A stretch of DNA of 64,000 nucleotides from Clostridium bornimense (lineage in GTDB: Bacteria; Bacillota; Clostridia; Clostridiales; Clostridiaceae): contig NZ_HG917868.1 in NCBI RefSeq assembly GCF_000577895.1, positions 372,001-436,000 of the forward strand. Direction: 5' to 3'. Positions 34,581 to 42,778 of the stretch are shown here, piece after piece. The notes below the pieces were generated by a model. The model ran no database searches. It was given only the letters and a program-made list of their open reading frames with translations, and was not told the origin of the DNA. The translations under genes were made by a program, and so were the position numbers. How positions within the stretch are numbered: the first letter of the stretch is position 1; every line of letters starts with the position of its first letter.

Positions 34581-35628
34581 TAGTATTCCTACGCAACTTT
34601 ACCGCAAAGGTACTGCCAATCCCCACAGAACTGTTGACAGAAATTTCGCCACCTGTAATATCCATAATTCTCTTAACAAGAGCAAGTCCCAAGCCATTAC
34701 CTTGCATTGCGTGAGATGTATCACCTTGATAGAATTTCTCAAATATATGTGAACCAACCTCTTTTGTCATTCCGCAACCTGTGTCTGTAACTTTTACAGT
34801 TGTATATTTCTCATCAGTCGAAAGTGAAACAGTGACGGTGCCGCCTTTCTCAGTAAACTTAAAAGCATTAGAAAATAAATTGTTCCATACAAGTGACAGT
34901 AGCTCTGCATCAGCATTTACAGTTATATTTTCGGGAATATCAGTATCAATTTCGATTTTTTTATCTTCCCAAATTGTTTCAAACTGTAAAAAACACTGGC
35001 ATAGCTGTTCACTCAAATCATACTCTTTTGATTGTGGATAAATCTGCTGATTTTCTAAGCGATTGAGCTTTAAGATATTTGTCATCAGCTCTGCGAGGCG
35101 TTTTGTTGAATTTGTTATTATTCTTGCATACTCTGCTCTTTGTTCATCGCTCAAACTATCACTTTGCAAAAGTGTACCGTAATTGCCGATAACGGCAAGA
35201 GGAGTTTTCATTTCGTGGGACACATTAGCGATAAAGTCTGTTCTCAAGGTTTCTACACCGGACAGCTCCGTAGTCATTATGTTGATACTTTCCATAATTT
35301 CTGCAAAATTTGAATTGATGCCTTGCGTGTTAAGTCTTACATCAAAGTTTCCTTTTGTTATTTGCTTTAATGCTTTTTTGATTTGCTTTACAGGTCGGTC
35401 TACCGTAATTTTACGACGGATTGTGTCTATCAATACAAATACTATGGTAATAATCAGTATGTTTATAAAGGTTATCGGTGCTGCTTCACGGACTTCTTCT
35501 GGTGGTAATTCAGTGGATCTAAAGAATATCAAAAATGAAACTGTTACTACAAAGCCACAGAGAATGAAAAAAAGTAAAAATGTTATTATAAAAGACCGTA
35601 TTTCTAAACAAAAATCTTTTTTTCTCAC
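34567..35628 (-). CDS. HAMP-HisKA-HATPase sensor kinase
   Basis: 353 aa. Two transmembrane helices (about 10-33 and 50-63) with a short extracytoplasmic loop, HAMP (about 70-125), HisKA with NVSHEMKTPLAVIGN (about 138-150), and HATPase with N box NNLFSNAFKFTE, G1 DTGCGMTKE and G2 GNGLGLALVKR. It overlaps the response-regulator gene by 4 bp, the usual two-component layout. Confidence 0.93.
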   Translation of the reverse strand: MRKKDFCLEIRSFIITFLLFFILCGFVVTVSFLIFFRSTELPPEEVREAAPITFINILIITIVFVLIDTIRRKITVDRPVKQIKKALKQITKGNFDVRLNTQGINSNFAEIMESINIMTTELSGVETLRTDFIANVSHEMKTPLAVIGNYGTLLQSDSLSDEQRAEYARIITNSTKRLAELMTNILKLNRLENQQIYPQSKEYDLSEQLCQCFLQFETIWEDKKIEIDTDIPENITVNADAELLSLVWNNLFSNAFKFTEKGGTVTVSLSTDEKYTTVKVTDTGCGMTKEVGSHIFEKFYQGDTSHAMQGNGLGLALVKRIMDITGGEISVNSSVGIGSTFAVKLRRNTNGTL

Positions 35629-36296
35629 TTAATCACCGCCTTATATCCAAGACCGTGCACCGTTATAATCTCAAAATCACCACAAGCGGATAGTTTATTA
35701 CGAAGTTTTGTTATATATACATCTACCGTTCTTGTTCCCGAGGTGGTTTCTGCATCCCAGAACTCGTCCATCAGCTGTGTTCTTGTAAAGGTCTTTTTCG
35801 GGTAAGATAGTAATTTATATAAAAGTCTGAACTCTCTTGTAGTCAACGAGATTTCCTCATCATTTAAATAAGCGGTATGCTCGTCCATATCCATCGTAAA
35901 ACTACCTACCATCAGTGTACGACTTGAAGCGATTTTTGCTCTACGGAGTAAAGCGCCAATACGTAGAAAAAGCTCGTCTAAATCAATAGGTTTTACCATA
36001 TAATCGTCAATACCTACACGGTAGCCACGTTGCTTTGAAGCAAAATCATCCCTTGCGGTCATAAATAGTATAGGAATATCCTCACTGAGGCTACGCACCG
36101 TTTTTGCAAACTTAAAGCCGTCAATTTCCGGCATCATAATGTCAGAAATGATAAGGTCAAATATATTTTCATACATTGCATCATAAGCAGTGTTGGCATC
36201 AAGGCAGCCTATGGCTTCATATCCGCTACTGTTTAAAAAAGCACAGACAGAATTATTCAATTCCCTATCATCTTCGACAACTAAAATTTTGAACAT
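35625..36296 (-). CDS. OmpR-family response regulator
   Basis: 223 aa. Receiver domain with LVVEDDRELNN, phosphoacceptor Asp in LIISDIMMPEIDG (about residue 53), Thr in LFMTARDD and Lys in YMVKPID. A winged-helix DNA-binding domain (about 125-223) ends with TVDVYITKLRNKL and VHGLGYKAV. First gene of the RR-HK-membrane protein unit. Confidence 0.95.
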   Translation of the reverse strand: MFKILVVEDDRELNNSVCAFLNSSGYEAIGCLDANTAYDAMYENIFDLIISDIMMPEIDGFKFAKTVRSLSEDIPILFMTARDDFASKQRGYRVGIDDYMVKPIDLDELFLRIGALLRRAKIASSRTLMVGSFTMDMDEHTAYLNDEEISLTTREFRLLYKLLSYPKKTFTRTQLMDEFWDAETTSGTRTVDVYITKLRNKLSACGDFEIITVHGLGYKAVIK

Positions 36297-36370
36297 ATCA
36301 TCTGCTCCTTACAATTATTTTTTTGTATTATAACACGAAAATGTTAAAGTTTTGTTTACGTTTGGAATTA

Positions 36371-36416
36371 AGCAAAGCCTGATTGTACAATAATACTGTA
36401 CAGGTCAGGCTTTGCT
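36371..36416 (-). terminator. Hairpin between small island genes and the response regulator
   Basis: AGCAAAGCCTGA (36371-36382) pairs perfectly with TCAGGCTTTGCT (36405-36416), with an inner TGTACA/TGTACA stem. It ends the 37106-36504 unit before the two-component operon. Confidence 0.8.
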
Positions 36417-36503
36417 AATTATTTTTATTCTTTTTAATAATAGTAACAACAACTGCATCACTAATAGCGATAATTCATGTGTTATCAAACATTCTCAGTA
36501 GTT

Positions 36504-36701
36504 TTAAAATCTTAGTTTTTCTTCGTTAATTCTTTTTTTGGCATCTTCAATACTTTCTCCGTCTTTGGTTAAATATTGGTCAATAAACCTATCTTCAATT
36601 TTCTGATAGGATTTAACAACGGTATCCTCAATCTTTTTATATCTACCTACAACACCATTTGCAATTTTTTCGTTAGCTTTAACTAATTTTGATTTAGCCA
36701 T
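36504..36701 (-). CDS. Small repetitive KIED protein
   Basis: 65 aa basic helical protein. The unit VVGRYKKIED / VVKSYQKIED is repeated, then DRFIDQYLTKDGE and an amphipathic C-terminal helix. Such peptides accompany small membrane proteins in Firmicutes; function unknown. It lies 21 bp after the 4-helix membrane gene. AGGAG-type site upstream. Confidence 0.75.
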   Translation of the reverse strand: MAKSKLVKANEKIANGVVGRYKKIEDTVVKSYQKIEDRFIDQYLTKDGESIEDAKKRINEEKLRF

Positions 36702-36722
36702 TTTTATAATCTCCTTTACAAT

Positions 36723-37091
36723 TTATTTTAAGCCGATACACATCGGAATTAAACATAGCAGCAAGAAAATACCTAATACACCGACAACAATTCCTGAAAG
36801 CATCATTTCCCAAACCATAACCAAACACATACCTGATCCAAGAACTAGAGAACCAAACACACCGAAGGTGATTTTACCGATGAGTTTCCAGTTTGGCTTT
36901 TCGGCTTTCTTACCATCGATTTTTCTACGAACGAGCAGTAATGCAAGAAGAGATGCTGCACTGATTGCTGTTACAATAATGCCGAGGGTAAATGCATTCC
37001 ATTCAGAGAGTAGGCACATGCACATACCAATTCCGAACAGAATTCCGCCAATAACACCAAGCACCAGAGTAATAAAGTTTTTCTTAGTCAT
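36723..37091 (-). CDS. Island membrane protein with two G-x-G-M hairpin modules
   Basis: About 122 aa from the ATG that follows GGAGG (an in-frame ATG at 37106 extends it by five residues). Four hydrophobic helices form two repeats: VIGGILFGIGMCMCLL...TLGIIVTAI and VFGSLVLGSGMCLVMVW...LSGIVVGVLG. Each repeat matches the single module of the 33140-33529 protein, so the two ends of the island carry paralogues. Confidence 0.78.
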   Translation of the reverse strand: MTKKNFITLVLGVIGGILFGIGMCMCLLSEWNAFTLGIIVTAISAASLLALLLVRRKIDGKKAEKPNWKLIGKITFGVFGSLVLGSGMCLVMVWEMMLSGIVVGVLGIFLLLCLIPMCIGLK

Positions 37092-37221
37092 TTTAAATAC
37101 CTCCAAAAATGTTTTTGTTTTACTTCGGTAATTGTATTCTACTTCTATTATGTTTGTGAAATTTTTAAGAAATGTTTGTGAAATGTTAATCTGGAAAATA
37201 TTCTTTACAGATAAAAAAAGG

Positions 37222-37250
37222 TTGCTATTAAATAAATATTATGTTATTAT
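37222..37250 (+). promoter_or_regulatory. Extended -10 promoter, right copy
   Basis: TTGCTA (37222-37227), 17-base spacer, TATTAT (37245-37250) preceded by TG; followed by the TAGCAA-AG-TTGCTA hairpin. Confidence 0.65.
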
Positions 37251-37359
37251 AAATAAATAGCAAAGTTGCTAATAAAAAAGTTTCATTTAGGTAAATAGTT
37301 TCTCGAAAGTTAGAGATTATTATATCAATTTAGAATCTTTAATTTTAGGAGGAATGTTT

Positions 37360-37512
37360 ATGACAGATAAAACATTGAAATGTAGAGATTGTGGAAGTGA
37401 ATTCGTATTTTCAGTAGGAGAGCAAGAATTCTATGAAGAAAAAGGATTCACAAATGAGCCAACAAGATGTGTGTCTTGTAGAAGAGCTAAAAAGGAACAA
37501 AATAGAAGATAA
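37360..37512 (+). CDS. Small zinc-ribbon protein (zf-trcl type), copy 2
   Basis: 50 aa, identical to copy 1 except EQEFYEEKGF in place of EQEFYKEKGF. CRDCG and CVSCRR cysteine pairs intact. Same AGGAGG site and same terminator. Most DNA differences are synonymous, so the protein is under selection in both copies or the duplication is recent. Confidence 0.9.
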   Translation: MTDKTLKCRDCGSEFVFSVGEQEFYEEKGFTNEPTRCVSCRRAKKEQNRR

Positions 37513-37527
37513 TTTTAGATTGTTAGA

Positions 37528-37555
37528 GGTTGTAGTTTGTACTACAACCTTTTTT
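37528..37555 (+). terminator. Terminator, right zinc-ribbon copy
   Basis: GGTTGTAGT/ACTACAACC stem and T6, as in the left copy. Confidence 0.9.
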
Positions 37556-37657
37556 AATTTTATAGGTATATTGACTTGACACTATGTGATTGTCATATTC
37601 AGCGGTAATTAATTCATTTTAATTAGCTACGATGTAGATTGAACAAGATAAAATTTA

Positions 37658-37777
37658 AGATATGGTTTAGGATTATCTATAGTGCATCGTATTATTTACA
37701 ATCATAATGGAGAAATTGAAGTTGAAAGTGAGGAAGGAAAAGGTAGTAAATTTAGTTTTCTATTTAGAAAAATATAA
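37658..37777 (+). pseudogene. Sensor kinase C-terminal remnant
   Basis: The frame reads RYGLGLSIVHRIIYNHNGEI then EVESEEGKGSKFSFLF and stops. This is the G2 box and last strands of a HATPase_c domain with nothing upstream. A deleted histidine kinase gene once lay here; its terminator (37794) survives. Confidence 0.8.
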
Positions 37778-37793
37778 ATGTAGAACATAAAGA

Positions 37794-37838
37794 AGCTATC
37801 GCTAATGAAAATAATTTCTTAGCGATAGCTCTTTTTTA
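37794..37838 (+). terminator. Terminator behind the kinase remnant
   Basis: AGCTATCGCTA pairs perfectly with TAGCGATAGCT around an AT loop and is followed by T6. Confidence 0.9.
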
Positions 37839-37841
37839 TAA

Positions 37842-37879
37842 AACCTTACCGGCTTATAAGACATAGAGTCCTATAAGCC
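37842..37879 (-). terminator. Terminator of the 30-residue peptide gene
   Basis: GGCTTATA (37851-37858) and TATAAGCC (37872-37879) with inner GAC/GTC pairing; on the minus strand it is followed by GGTAAGGTTTTTATA. Confidence 0.65.
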
Positions 37880-37963
37880 TAGCGTGTTAATTGGCTTATC
37901 TCCAGCATCATTTCCTTCGTAAGCCTCTGAACATTGAATGTTTTGGTTACTTTGATTTGACAT
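37871..37963 (-). CDS. 30-residue peptide gene
   Basis: ATG at 37963 preceded by GGAGGG at the right distance; the frame encodes MSNQSNQNIQCSEAYEGNDA plus a ten-residue GDKPINTLGL tail. It is acidic with a single Cys and is not a signal peptide. A TATAAT box lies about 35 bases upstream (37998-38003, minus strand). A hairpin with GGCTTATA/TATAAGCC overlaps the stop and is followed by T5 on this strand (37851-37879), so it looks like a self-contained transcription unit. I do not recognise the peptide. It is divergent from the repeat-domain protein at 38208. Confidence 0.6.
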   Translation of the reverse strand: MSNQSNQNIQCSEAYEGNDAGDKPINTLGL

Positions 37964-38207
37964 CGTTGTTCCCTCCTACATTCAGTTTGGTTTTACAATT
38001 ATAGTATGGATAGTTTAAGTTGAATTTATACATATTTTATTATAGAAGTTAAAATAATAGTTAATAATTGTATATAAGAATATACAAATATATTACAAAA
38101 GATGATAAAATATGTATATAAATATTATTTATCGACTAAGAGCAGAATATTTTAATCATAAAAGAAAAACTGTACAAGCACGGAAGATAGTAAGGAGTGA
38201 CAGTATT

Positions 38208-39257
38208 ATGAATTTAAAAATAAGCAAAGAGATAGAAAATAGAATATGCTATATTCAAAATAGGTTAAGTTCTATTTTAGGTAAGGAAGGTTTGGTTATT
38301 GAAGATAACTTTGCGATGAATCAAATTTTATATAGAGGATTAGAAGTTATTACTAAAGACCTTGAAAAATATGAAGATACAGGGAAATTCAATACATATA
38401 TCTTTAGTGATCTTAAAGGTGAGGTATATGAAAATAAGGAAGATAGTTATAAGATTCCAAGCATTGGTGAGAATTTAGATAAATTATTAGGATTTATATG
38501 TATAAAGGATTTAGAGCAAGTATTCAATTCATATTTAGAAAATGGACGTATTCCAGATGCATCTAGTTTTAAGGAAAAATACTATGTTATAGCTTGTCTA
38601 GATTCTAATGAAGTTACAGCATTAGATAATATCATAAAATATTTATGGAGTGAATTTATATCTGAAGGCGAAAGACTAGCAAGTACTGGTGAAGTTGAAA
38701 ATATTGATTTTAATTATGTATGTAAAAATAGTGAAAAATTTCTTAATCTTATTAAAAGTTTAGGAGAGTTTAATGAAGATATTATACCCAAAGATAGATA
38801 TTATCGCATAATGGAGGAGATTAAACCTATATTGGAAAATGAAGAAGCTAAGAAAAGAGCTACAGTAAATTTTAAGAATGATTTAGAAAATAAAGGTTCT
38901 AATGAAATATGTGAAGAAAATAAAAAGATTGAAATTAAATATGATCCTACTGAAGTAGTTATGGGCTTTATAAAGATGAAAGATTTAGAAATGTTATTTA
39001 ACTCTTGTTTAAAAGAAGGATTATATCCAAGTATATTAGATTTGCAAAATATAGGATATTCATTTACTGGTTGTGGGCTAGATGTTTTGCAAAATATGCA
39101 ATATAAGATAAGTGGGTTATGGCATATATTCATAGAGCAAATTAAAATTTTTATTAGTAACAATGTTAAACCAGAAAATATTGATTTTAAATATGTATAT
39201 GTAAATAGTCCTAAGTTTGTTGCTATGATTCAATCAATAAGTGAAAGTGTGGAATAG
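38208..39257 (+). CDS. Protein with RHH-like N-terminus and tandem ~95-aa repeat domain
   Basis: 349 aa from the ATG after AAGGAG; an upstream in-frame ATG at 38112 has no site. Residues 1-55 (LKISKEIENRICYIQNRLSS, later NQILYRGLEVITKDLEK) resemble a ribbon-helix-helix or antitoxin-like segment. Two homologous units follow: GFICIKDLEQVFNSYLENG...ENIDFNYVCKNSEKFLNLI (about 110-220) and GFIKMKDLEMLFNSCLKEG...ENIDFKYVYVNSPKFVAMI (about 255-345). No family recognised. Probably cytosolic and regulatory by inference. Confidence 0.7.
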   Translation: MNLKISKEIENRICYIQNRLSSILGKEGLVIEDNFAMNQILYRGLEVITKDLEKYEDTGKFNTYIFSDLKGEVYENKEDSYKIPSIGENLDKLLGFICIKDLEQVFNSYLENGRIPDASSFKEKYYVIACLDSNEVTALDNIIKYLWSEFISEGERLASTGEVENIDFNYVCKNSEKFLNLIKSLGEFNEDIIPKDRYYRIMEEIKPILENEEAKKRATVNFKNDLENKGSNEICEENKKIEIKYDPTEVVMGFIKMKDLEMLFNSCLKEGLYPSILDLQNIGYSFTGCGLDVLQNMQYKISGLWHIFIEQIKIFISNNVKPENIDFKYVYVNSPKFVAMIQSISESVE

Positions 39258-39286
39258 TGATTAAAGAATATTTTTTTAATATATTT

Positions 39287-39327
39287 CTCCAATAATATAG
39301 ATATTTATTATTGGAGATTATTTTTTT
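39287..39327. terminator. Bidirectional terminator between 38208 gene and hxlR
   Basis: CTCCAATAATA (39287-39297) pairs with TATTATTGGAG (39306-39316); T runs lie on both sides for the convergent genes. Confidence 0.88.
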
Positions 39328-39700
39328 CTGAAGACTCAATTGATTCTTCTATATATTCAGATCCAAATTTATGCATCATTTCTAAGATAGGAATTAATTT
39401 TTTTCCGGTATCTGTTAAGCTATATTCAACTTTAGGTGGAACAACAGGATATACTTTTCTATGTATAAGATTATCTTTTTCCATACTTTTCAATTGTCTT
39501 GAAAGCACTTTGGGAGAAACATTAGGTAATTTTTTTTGAAGAGTACTGAATCTAAGGGTACTATAACTTAGATACCATAAAATTAGTATTTTCCATTTGC
39601 CAGATATTATATCTTGAACTAAAACCATAGGGCATTTTGTATATGTAGCACATTTATCTTTCATATAACATTCGTCATGTATATTGGATATTTCATTCAT
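39308..39700 (-). CDS. HxlR family transcriptional regulator
   Basis: 130 aa winged helix. CPMVLVQDIISGKWKILILW is the family entry motif with its conserved Cys, then LRFSTLQKKLPNVSPKVLSRQLK, the recognition helix, and KVEYSLTDTGKKLIPIL. HxlR regulators often sense quinones, diamide or aldehydes by Cys. It is divergent from the azoreductase at 39909, its likely target. GTTAC is repeated 19 bp apart (39725 and 39744) between them. Confidence 0.93.
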   Translation of the reverse strand: MNEISNIHDECYMKDKCATYTKCPMVLVQDIISGKWKILILWYLSYSTLRFSTLQKKLPNVSPKVLSRQLKSMEKDNLIHRKVYPVVPPKVEYSLTDTGKKLIPILEMMHKFGSEYIEESIESSEKNNLQ

Positions 39701-39908
39701 TCTAGATACCTCACATTCATATTAGTTACTTTGTTGTCACTATGTTACCAAAAAGTGCGTTATTGATAAAAGTTTATTTTAATTATATCATACTATTATA
39801 ATAAGATATTTTTTAAAGATACTTACAATAGCTGAATTCTTCAATAAGGAAAAGGATAGACTTAATAAGAGTTTTTAATAAAATTAATTTAAAGTGAGGT
39901 ATATAAAA

Positions 39909-40514
39909 ATGAGTAAAATATTATATATAAAAGCAAATGTAAAACCAGAAGGGCAATCAAGAACATTTAAAATTTCTGATAAATTTATAGAAGAATATAA
40001 ATTAAAAAATCCAAAGGATGAAATAATAACTTTAGATTTATATAAAGAAAACATTGATTTCTTAAAAGGTGAAGATTTAAGTGCAGTTTTTGGACCAAAG
40101 AATGATGAAAGTAGAAATCATCCAATTTTAAAATATGCATATCAATTTGCAGAGGCAGATAAATATGTTATAGCTGCACCAATGTGGAATTTAAGTATAC
40201 CTGCAATACTAAAGGCATATATAGATTATGTAAGTGTTACAGGGATTACATTTAAATATACTGCCAATGGTCCAGTTGGTTTATGCGAAGGGAAAAAAGC
40301 AGTATATATTGTTGGAAGAGGTGGATCATATTCAGAAGGACCAGCTACAATGTTGGAAATGGGAGATAGATATTTAAAAACAATATTTGCTTTCTTTGGA
40401 ATAAGTGATTTTACTACAATAGCAGCAGATAATTTAGATGTTATAGGTGAAGATGTAGAAGCAATTATTGAAAATGCAATTAAGGAAGCTAAAGAAACAG
40501 TAAAAGAGTTTTAG
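39909..40514 (+). CDS. azoR: FMN-dependent NADH-azoreductase
   Basis: 201 aa flavodoxin-fold enzyme that reduces azo dyes and quinones with NADH. Signatures: ILYIKANVKPEGQSRTFKIS (FMN phosphate loop), AAPMWNLSIPAILKAYIDYV (about 92-111), and VGRGGSYSEGPA, which binds the flavin. The ATG at 39909 follows GTGAGG. Paired divergently with an HxlR regulator, the arrangement seen for electrophile-induced azoreductases. Confidence 0.92.
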   Translation: MSKILYIKANVKPEGQSRTFKISDKFIEEYKLKNPKDEIITLDLYKENIDFLKGEDLSAVFGPKNDESRNHPILKYAYQFAEADKYVIAAPMWNLSIPAILKAYIDYVSVTGITFKYTANGPVGLCEGKKAVYIVGRGGSYSEGPATMLEMGDRYLKTIFAFFGISDFTTIAADNLDVIGEDVEAIIENAIKEAKETVKEF

Positions 40515-40563
40515 AGATAAAATTCATATATTATTGAATAGGATAAATTAAAGTGGATTAGTT

Positions 40564-40600
40564 AAATTGCTCCTTCTAGAAGAGAAAGAAGGAGCAATTT
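40564..40600. terminator. Terminator between azoR and the MFS gene
   Basis: AAATTGCTCCTTCT pairs with AGAAGGAGCAATTT; both strands are flanked by genes ending here, so it likely serves both. Confidence 0.88.
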
Positions 40601-40625
40601 CTGATTTCAAAGTAATAGAGTTTAA

Positions 40626-42035
40626 TTACTTTGTTTTCCTTACCATTCTTAAAAATGTTAATAAGGCACCAATAACACATATTATCCCAGCTACTATATA
40701 AACCCATCTCATTCCATATATGAATGCATCAGTTCGCTCTGGTATGTAAGTGGTAACATGATATCCAATTTTAGAACTCATCTTTGTATATAATAGAGTT
40801 GTAGATAATGCTGTTCCACTTATGATACCAATGTTTCTGATAAGTGCATTTATACTACCAGCAACCCCAAGTTTGTTCTTTGCAACTGTAGACATTACAA
40901 GTGAATTGTTTGGAGATTGAAATAATCCCATTCCAATAGACATAATTACAATAAAGAAGATCATATTTATTATTGATGAACTTTCATTTAATGATGACAT
41001 CAGAAATAGTCCTAAACTTGTAGAGATTAATCCGATAAGTGTTAATATTTCAGAACCGATTTTATCTGATAAACTACCACTTATAGGGGCAACTACCAAT
41101 AATATTAATGGATAAACCATCAGAATCATACCTGATTTTTGTGGTGAGTAAGACATTAAATTTTGAAGATAAAATGGCAATATAGTATTATGACAGAATA
41201 TTGCTACAAAGCTTATAAATCCGCAGAATATACTTAAAGAAAATAATTTATTTTTAAACATATCTAATTGCAATAATGGAGATTCTAACTTTCTTTCCAC
41301 AAGAATAAATATAATAAATGCAATAACTGAAATAATAAAGCCACAAATAATTAGTGGTGAAGTAAATCCGATATTAACACCTTCATTTAATGATATAAAT
41401 AAAGGTACCATTGTAAATAGAAATAGAATAGAGCCTATAATATCAATTTTTTCATTACTTTTTTTAGTTGATTTAGGAAGTAATTTAAAAGCACAAATTA
41501 GTCCTATTATTCCAATAGGAACATTTATTAAGAAGATGTATTCCCAGCTAGTAGCGCCTACTATAATCCCGCCTAATCCTGGACCTACTAAAGAGCCTAA
41601 TGCGACCGCTGTACCTGATAGTCCTAGTGCTTTTCCTCTTTCGTTTTCAGGAAATATTTCAGTGATAATACCTTGATTATTTGCCATAGTTCCTGCGGCA
41701 CCTATTCCTTGTATTACTCTTGAAAAAATTAATACTGGAAAAGATCTTGAAATTCCGCATAATAATGATCCAATAGTAAAGAATAGCATGCCAATTTTAA
41801 ACATTTTAGTTTTACCAAACATATCTCCAAGACGTCCAAAAACTAAAATAATTCCTACAATAACAATTAAATAACTTGTTACTACTAATTGAATTTTAGA
41901 TGTTGTTACACCTAAAGCTTTTGCCATGTTAGGTAAAGCAACATTTACAATACTACCATCTAAGGTAGACATAAATACGGCTAATACTACTACTATAAAT
42001 ATAGTCCATTTCTTTATATTTTTTGATTCTTCCAC
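40626..42035 (-). CDS. MFS drug exporter, DHA2 family (14 helices)
   Basis: 469 aa. MFS motif A FGRLGDMFGKTKMFKIG (about 65-81), motif C GLGGIIVGATSWEYIFLINVPIG region (about 150-170) and STLDGSIVNVALP in helix 1 are DHA2/EmrB-QacA type. Fourteen hydrophobic segments. It starts on the last base of the marR gene (1-nt overlap), so the pair is one operon controlled by the upstream double palindrome. Substrate unknown, proton-coupled. Confidence 0.93.
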   Translation of the reverse strand: MEESKNIKKWTIFIVVVLAVFMSTLDGSIVNVALPNMAKALGVTTSKIQLVVTSYLIVIVGIILVFGRLGDMFGKTKMFKIGMLFFTIGSLLCGISRSFPVLIFSRVIQGIGAAGTMANNQGIITEIFPENERGKALGLSGTAVALGSLVGPGLGGIIVGATSWEYIFLINVPIGIIGLICAFKLLPKSTKKSNEKIDIIGSILFLFTMVPLFISLNEGVNIGFTSPLIICGFIISVIAFIIFILVERKLESPLLQLDMFKNKLFSLSIFCGFISFVAIFCHNTILPFYLQNLMSYSPQKSGMILMVYPLILLVVAPISGSLSDKIGSEILTLIGLISTSLGLFLMSSLNESSSIINMIFFIVIMSIGMGLFQSPNNSLVMSTVAKNKLGVAGSINALIRNIGIISGTALSTTLLYTKMSSKIGYHVTTYIPERTDAFIYGMRWVYIVAGIICVIGALLTFLRMVRKTK

Positions 42036-42478
42036 TATAGATTCTCCTTTTTTCTTAATAATTGTGTTTTTTCAAAAATTTTTTCTAAAGATCTCATAGT
42101 AATAAGCAATTCTTCCTCTGATAAATCTTCTGTTATTAAATCAACTACTATTTGAATCTCTTTATGTAGTTTAGGTATAACTTCTTTTGATTTTGGAGTT
42201 AAGTATAACTTATATGCTCTATTATCTTTTTCATCTTGATGTCTATAAATAAAACCATTTTCTATTAATTTATTAATGGTTCGTGTTGACATTGCTTTAT
42301 CATTACCAATCTCTTTACTTATTTTAATTTGGCTAATGCCTTCATTTTTTTCTAGCATAAACAAATAAGGGTAAGCTCCGCTACTTAGATCATATTTTTT
42401 TAAAATTTTATCTAAATAGCTTTGAGTGTTTCTAAAGATTTTATTATTGAACATTACAAAGTGTTTTATAGTAATCAC
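42035..42478 (-). CDS. MarR family regulator, first MFS operon
   Basis: Up to 147 aa winged-helix repressor: LSSGAYPYLFMLEKNEGISQ, KISKEIGNDKAMSTRTINKLIENGFI, then the wing RHQDEKDNRAYKLYLTPK. The GTG at 42478 overlaps AGAGGTG; the ATG at 42454 is 20 bases from the nearest site, so the start is uncertain. Two identical 12-bp palindromes upstream are the likely binding sites. Confidence 0.9.
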   Translation of the reverse strand: MITIKHFVMFNNKIFRNTQSYLDKILKKYDLSSGAYPYLFMLEKNEGISQIKISKEIGNDKAMSTRTINKLIENGFIYRHQDEKDNRAYKLYLTPKSKEVIPKLHKEIQIVVDLITEDLSEEELLITMRSLEKIFEKTQLLRKKENL

Positions 42479-42491
42479 CTCTTAAATTTAA

Positions 42492-42552
42492 TTGACTAGT
42501 CAACTATATTACAAATGTTATTTTATTACTTTTTAGTTGACTAGTCAACTAA
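42492..42552 (-). promoter_or_regulatory. marR-MFS promoter bracketed by twin palindromes
   Basis: TTGACTAGTCAA at 42492-42503 and at 42537-42548 (extended to TTAGTTGACTAGTCAACTAA), 45 bp apart. On the minus strand TTGACT inside the distal palindrome is the -35, 17 bases from TAAAAT at 42520-42525. The proximal palindrome covers the start of the transcript. Confidence 0.82.
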
Positions 42553-42778
42553 ACTATTCATATAGATATAGAGTGTTTAATGATTATCATAATGAAAATA
42601 AAATTGATTTCGTGGTACTAGTTGAATTTTTTGGTTAAAGATTACATATTAGAAAAGATAGCAGAATAGGTGGCGACCGACAAGAATGAAATGTACAGTG
42701 TTACATATGACCTTTAATGTTACCACCTATATTTGCTAGTGACTCGACATACCAAAACTTACAGTATTTCTTGTAAAT

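Larger units (their letters stand above)
37214..37595 (+). repeat. Direct repeat, right copy (zinc-ribbon gene with leader)
   Basis: Matches 32577-32967 through promoter, leader, gene and terminator, with few substitutions and one 1-nt indel in the leader. Confidence 0.88.

Noticed and set aside
42664-42735. AATAGGTGG...CCACCTAT inverted repeat behind the second MFS gene
   Set aside because: Arms are far apart with no T run on the minus strand, so neither a terminator nor an attachment site is supported.
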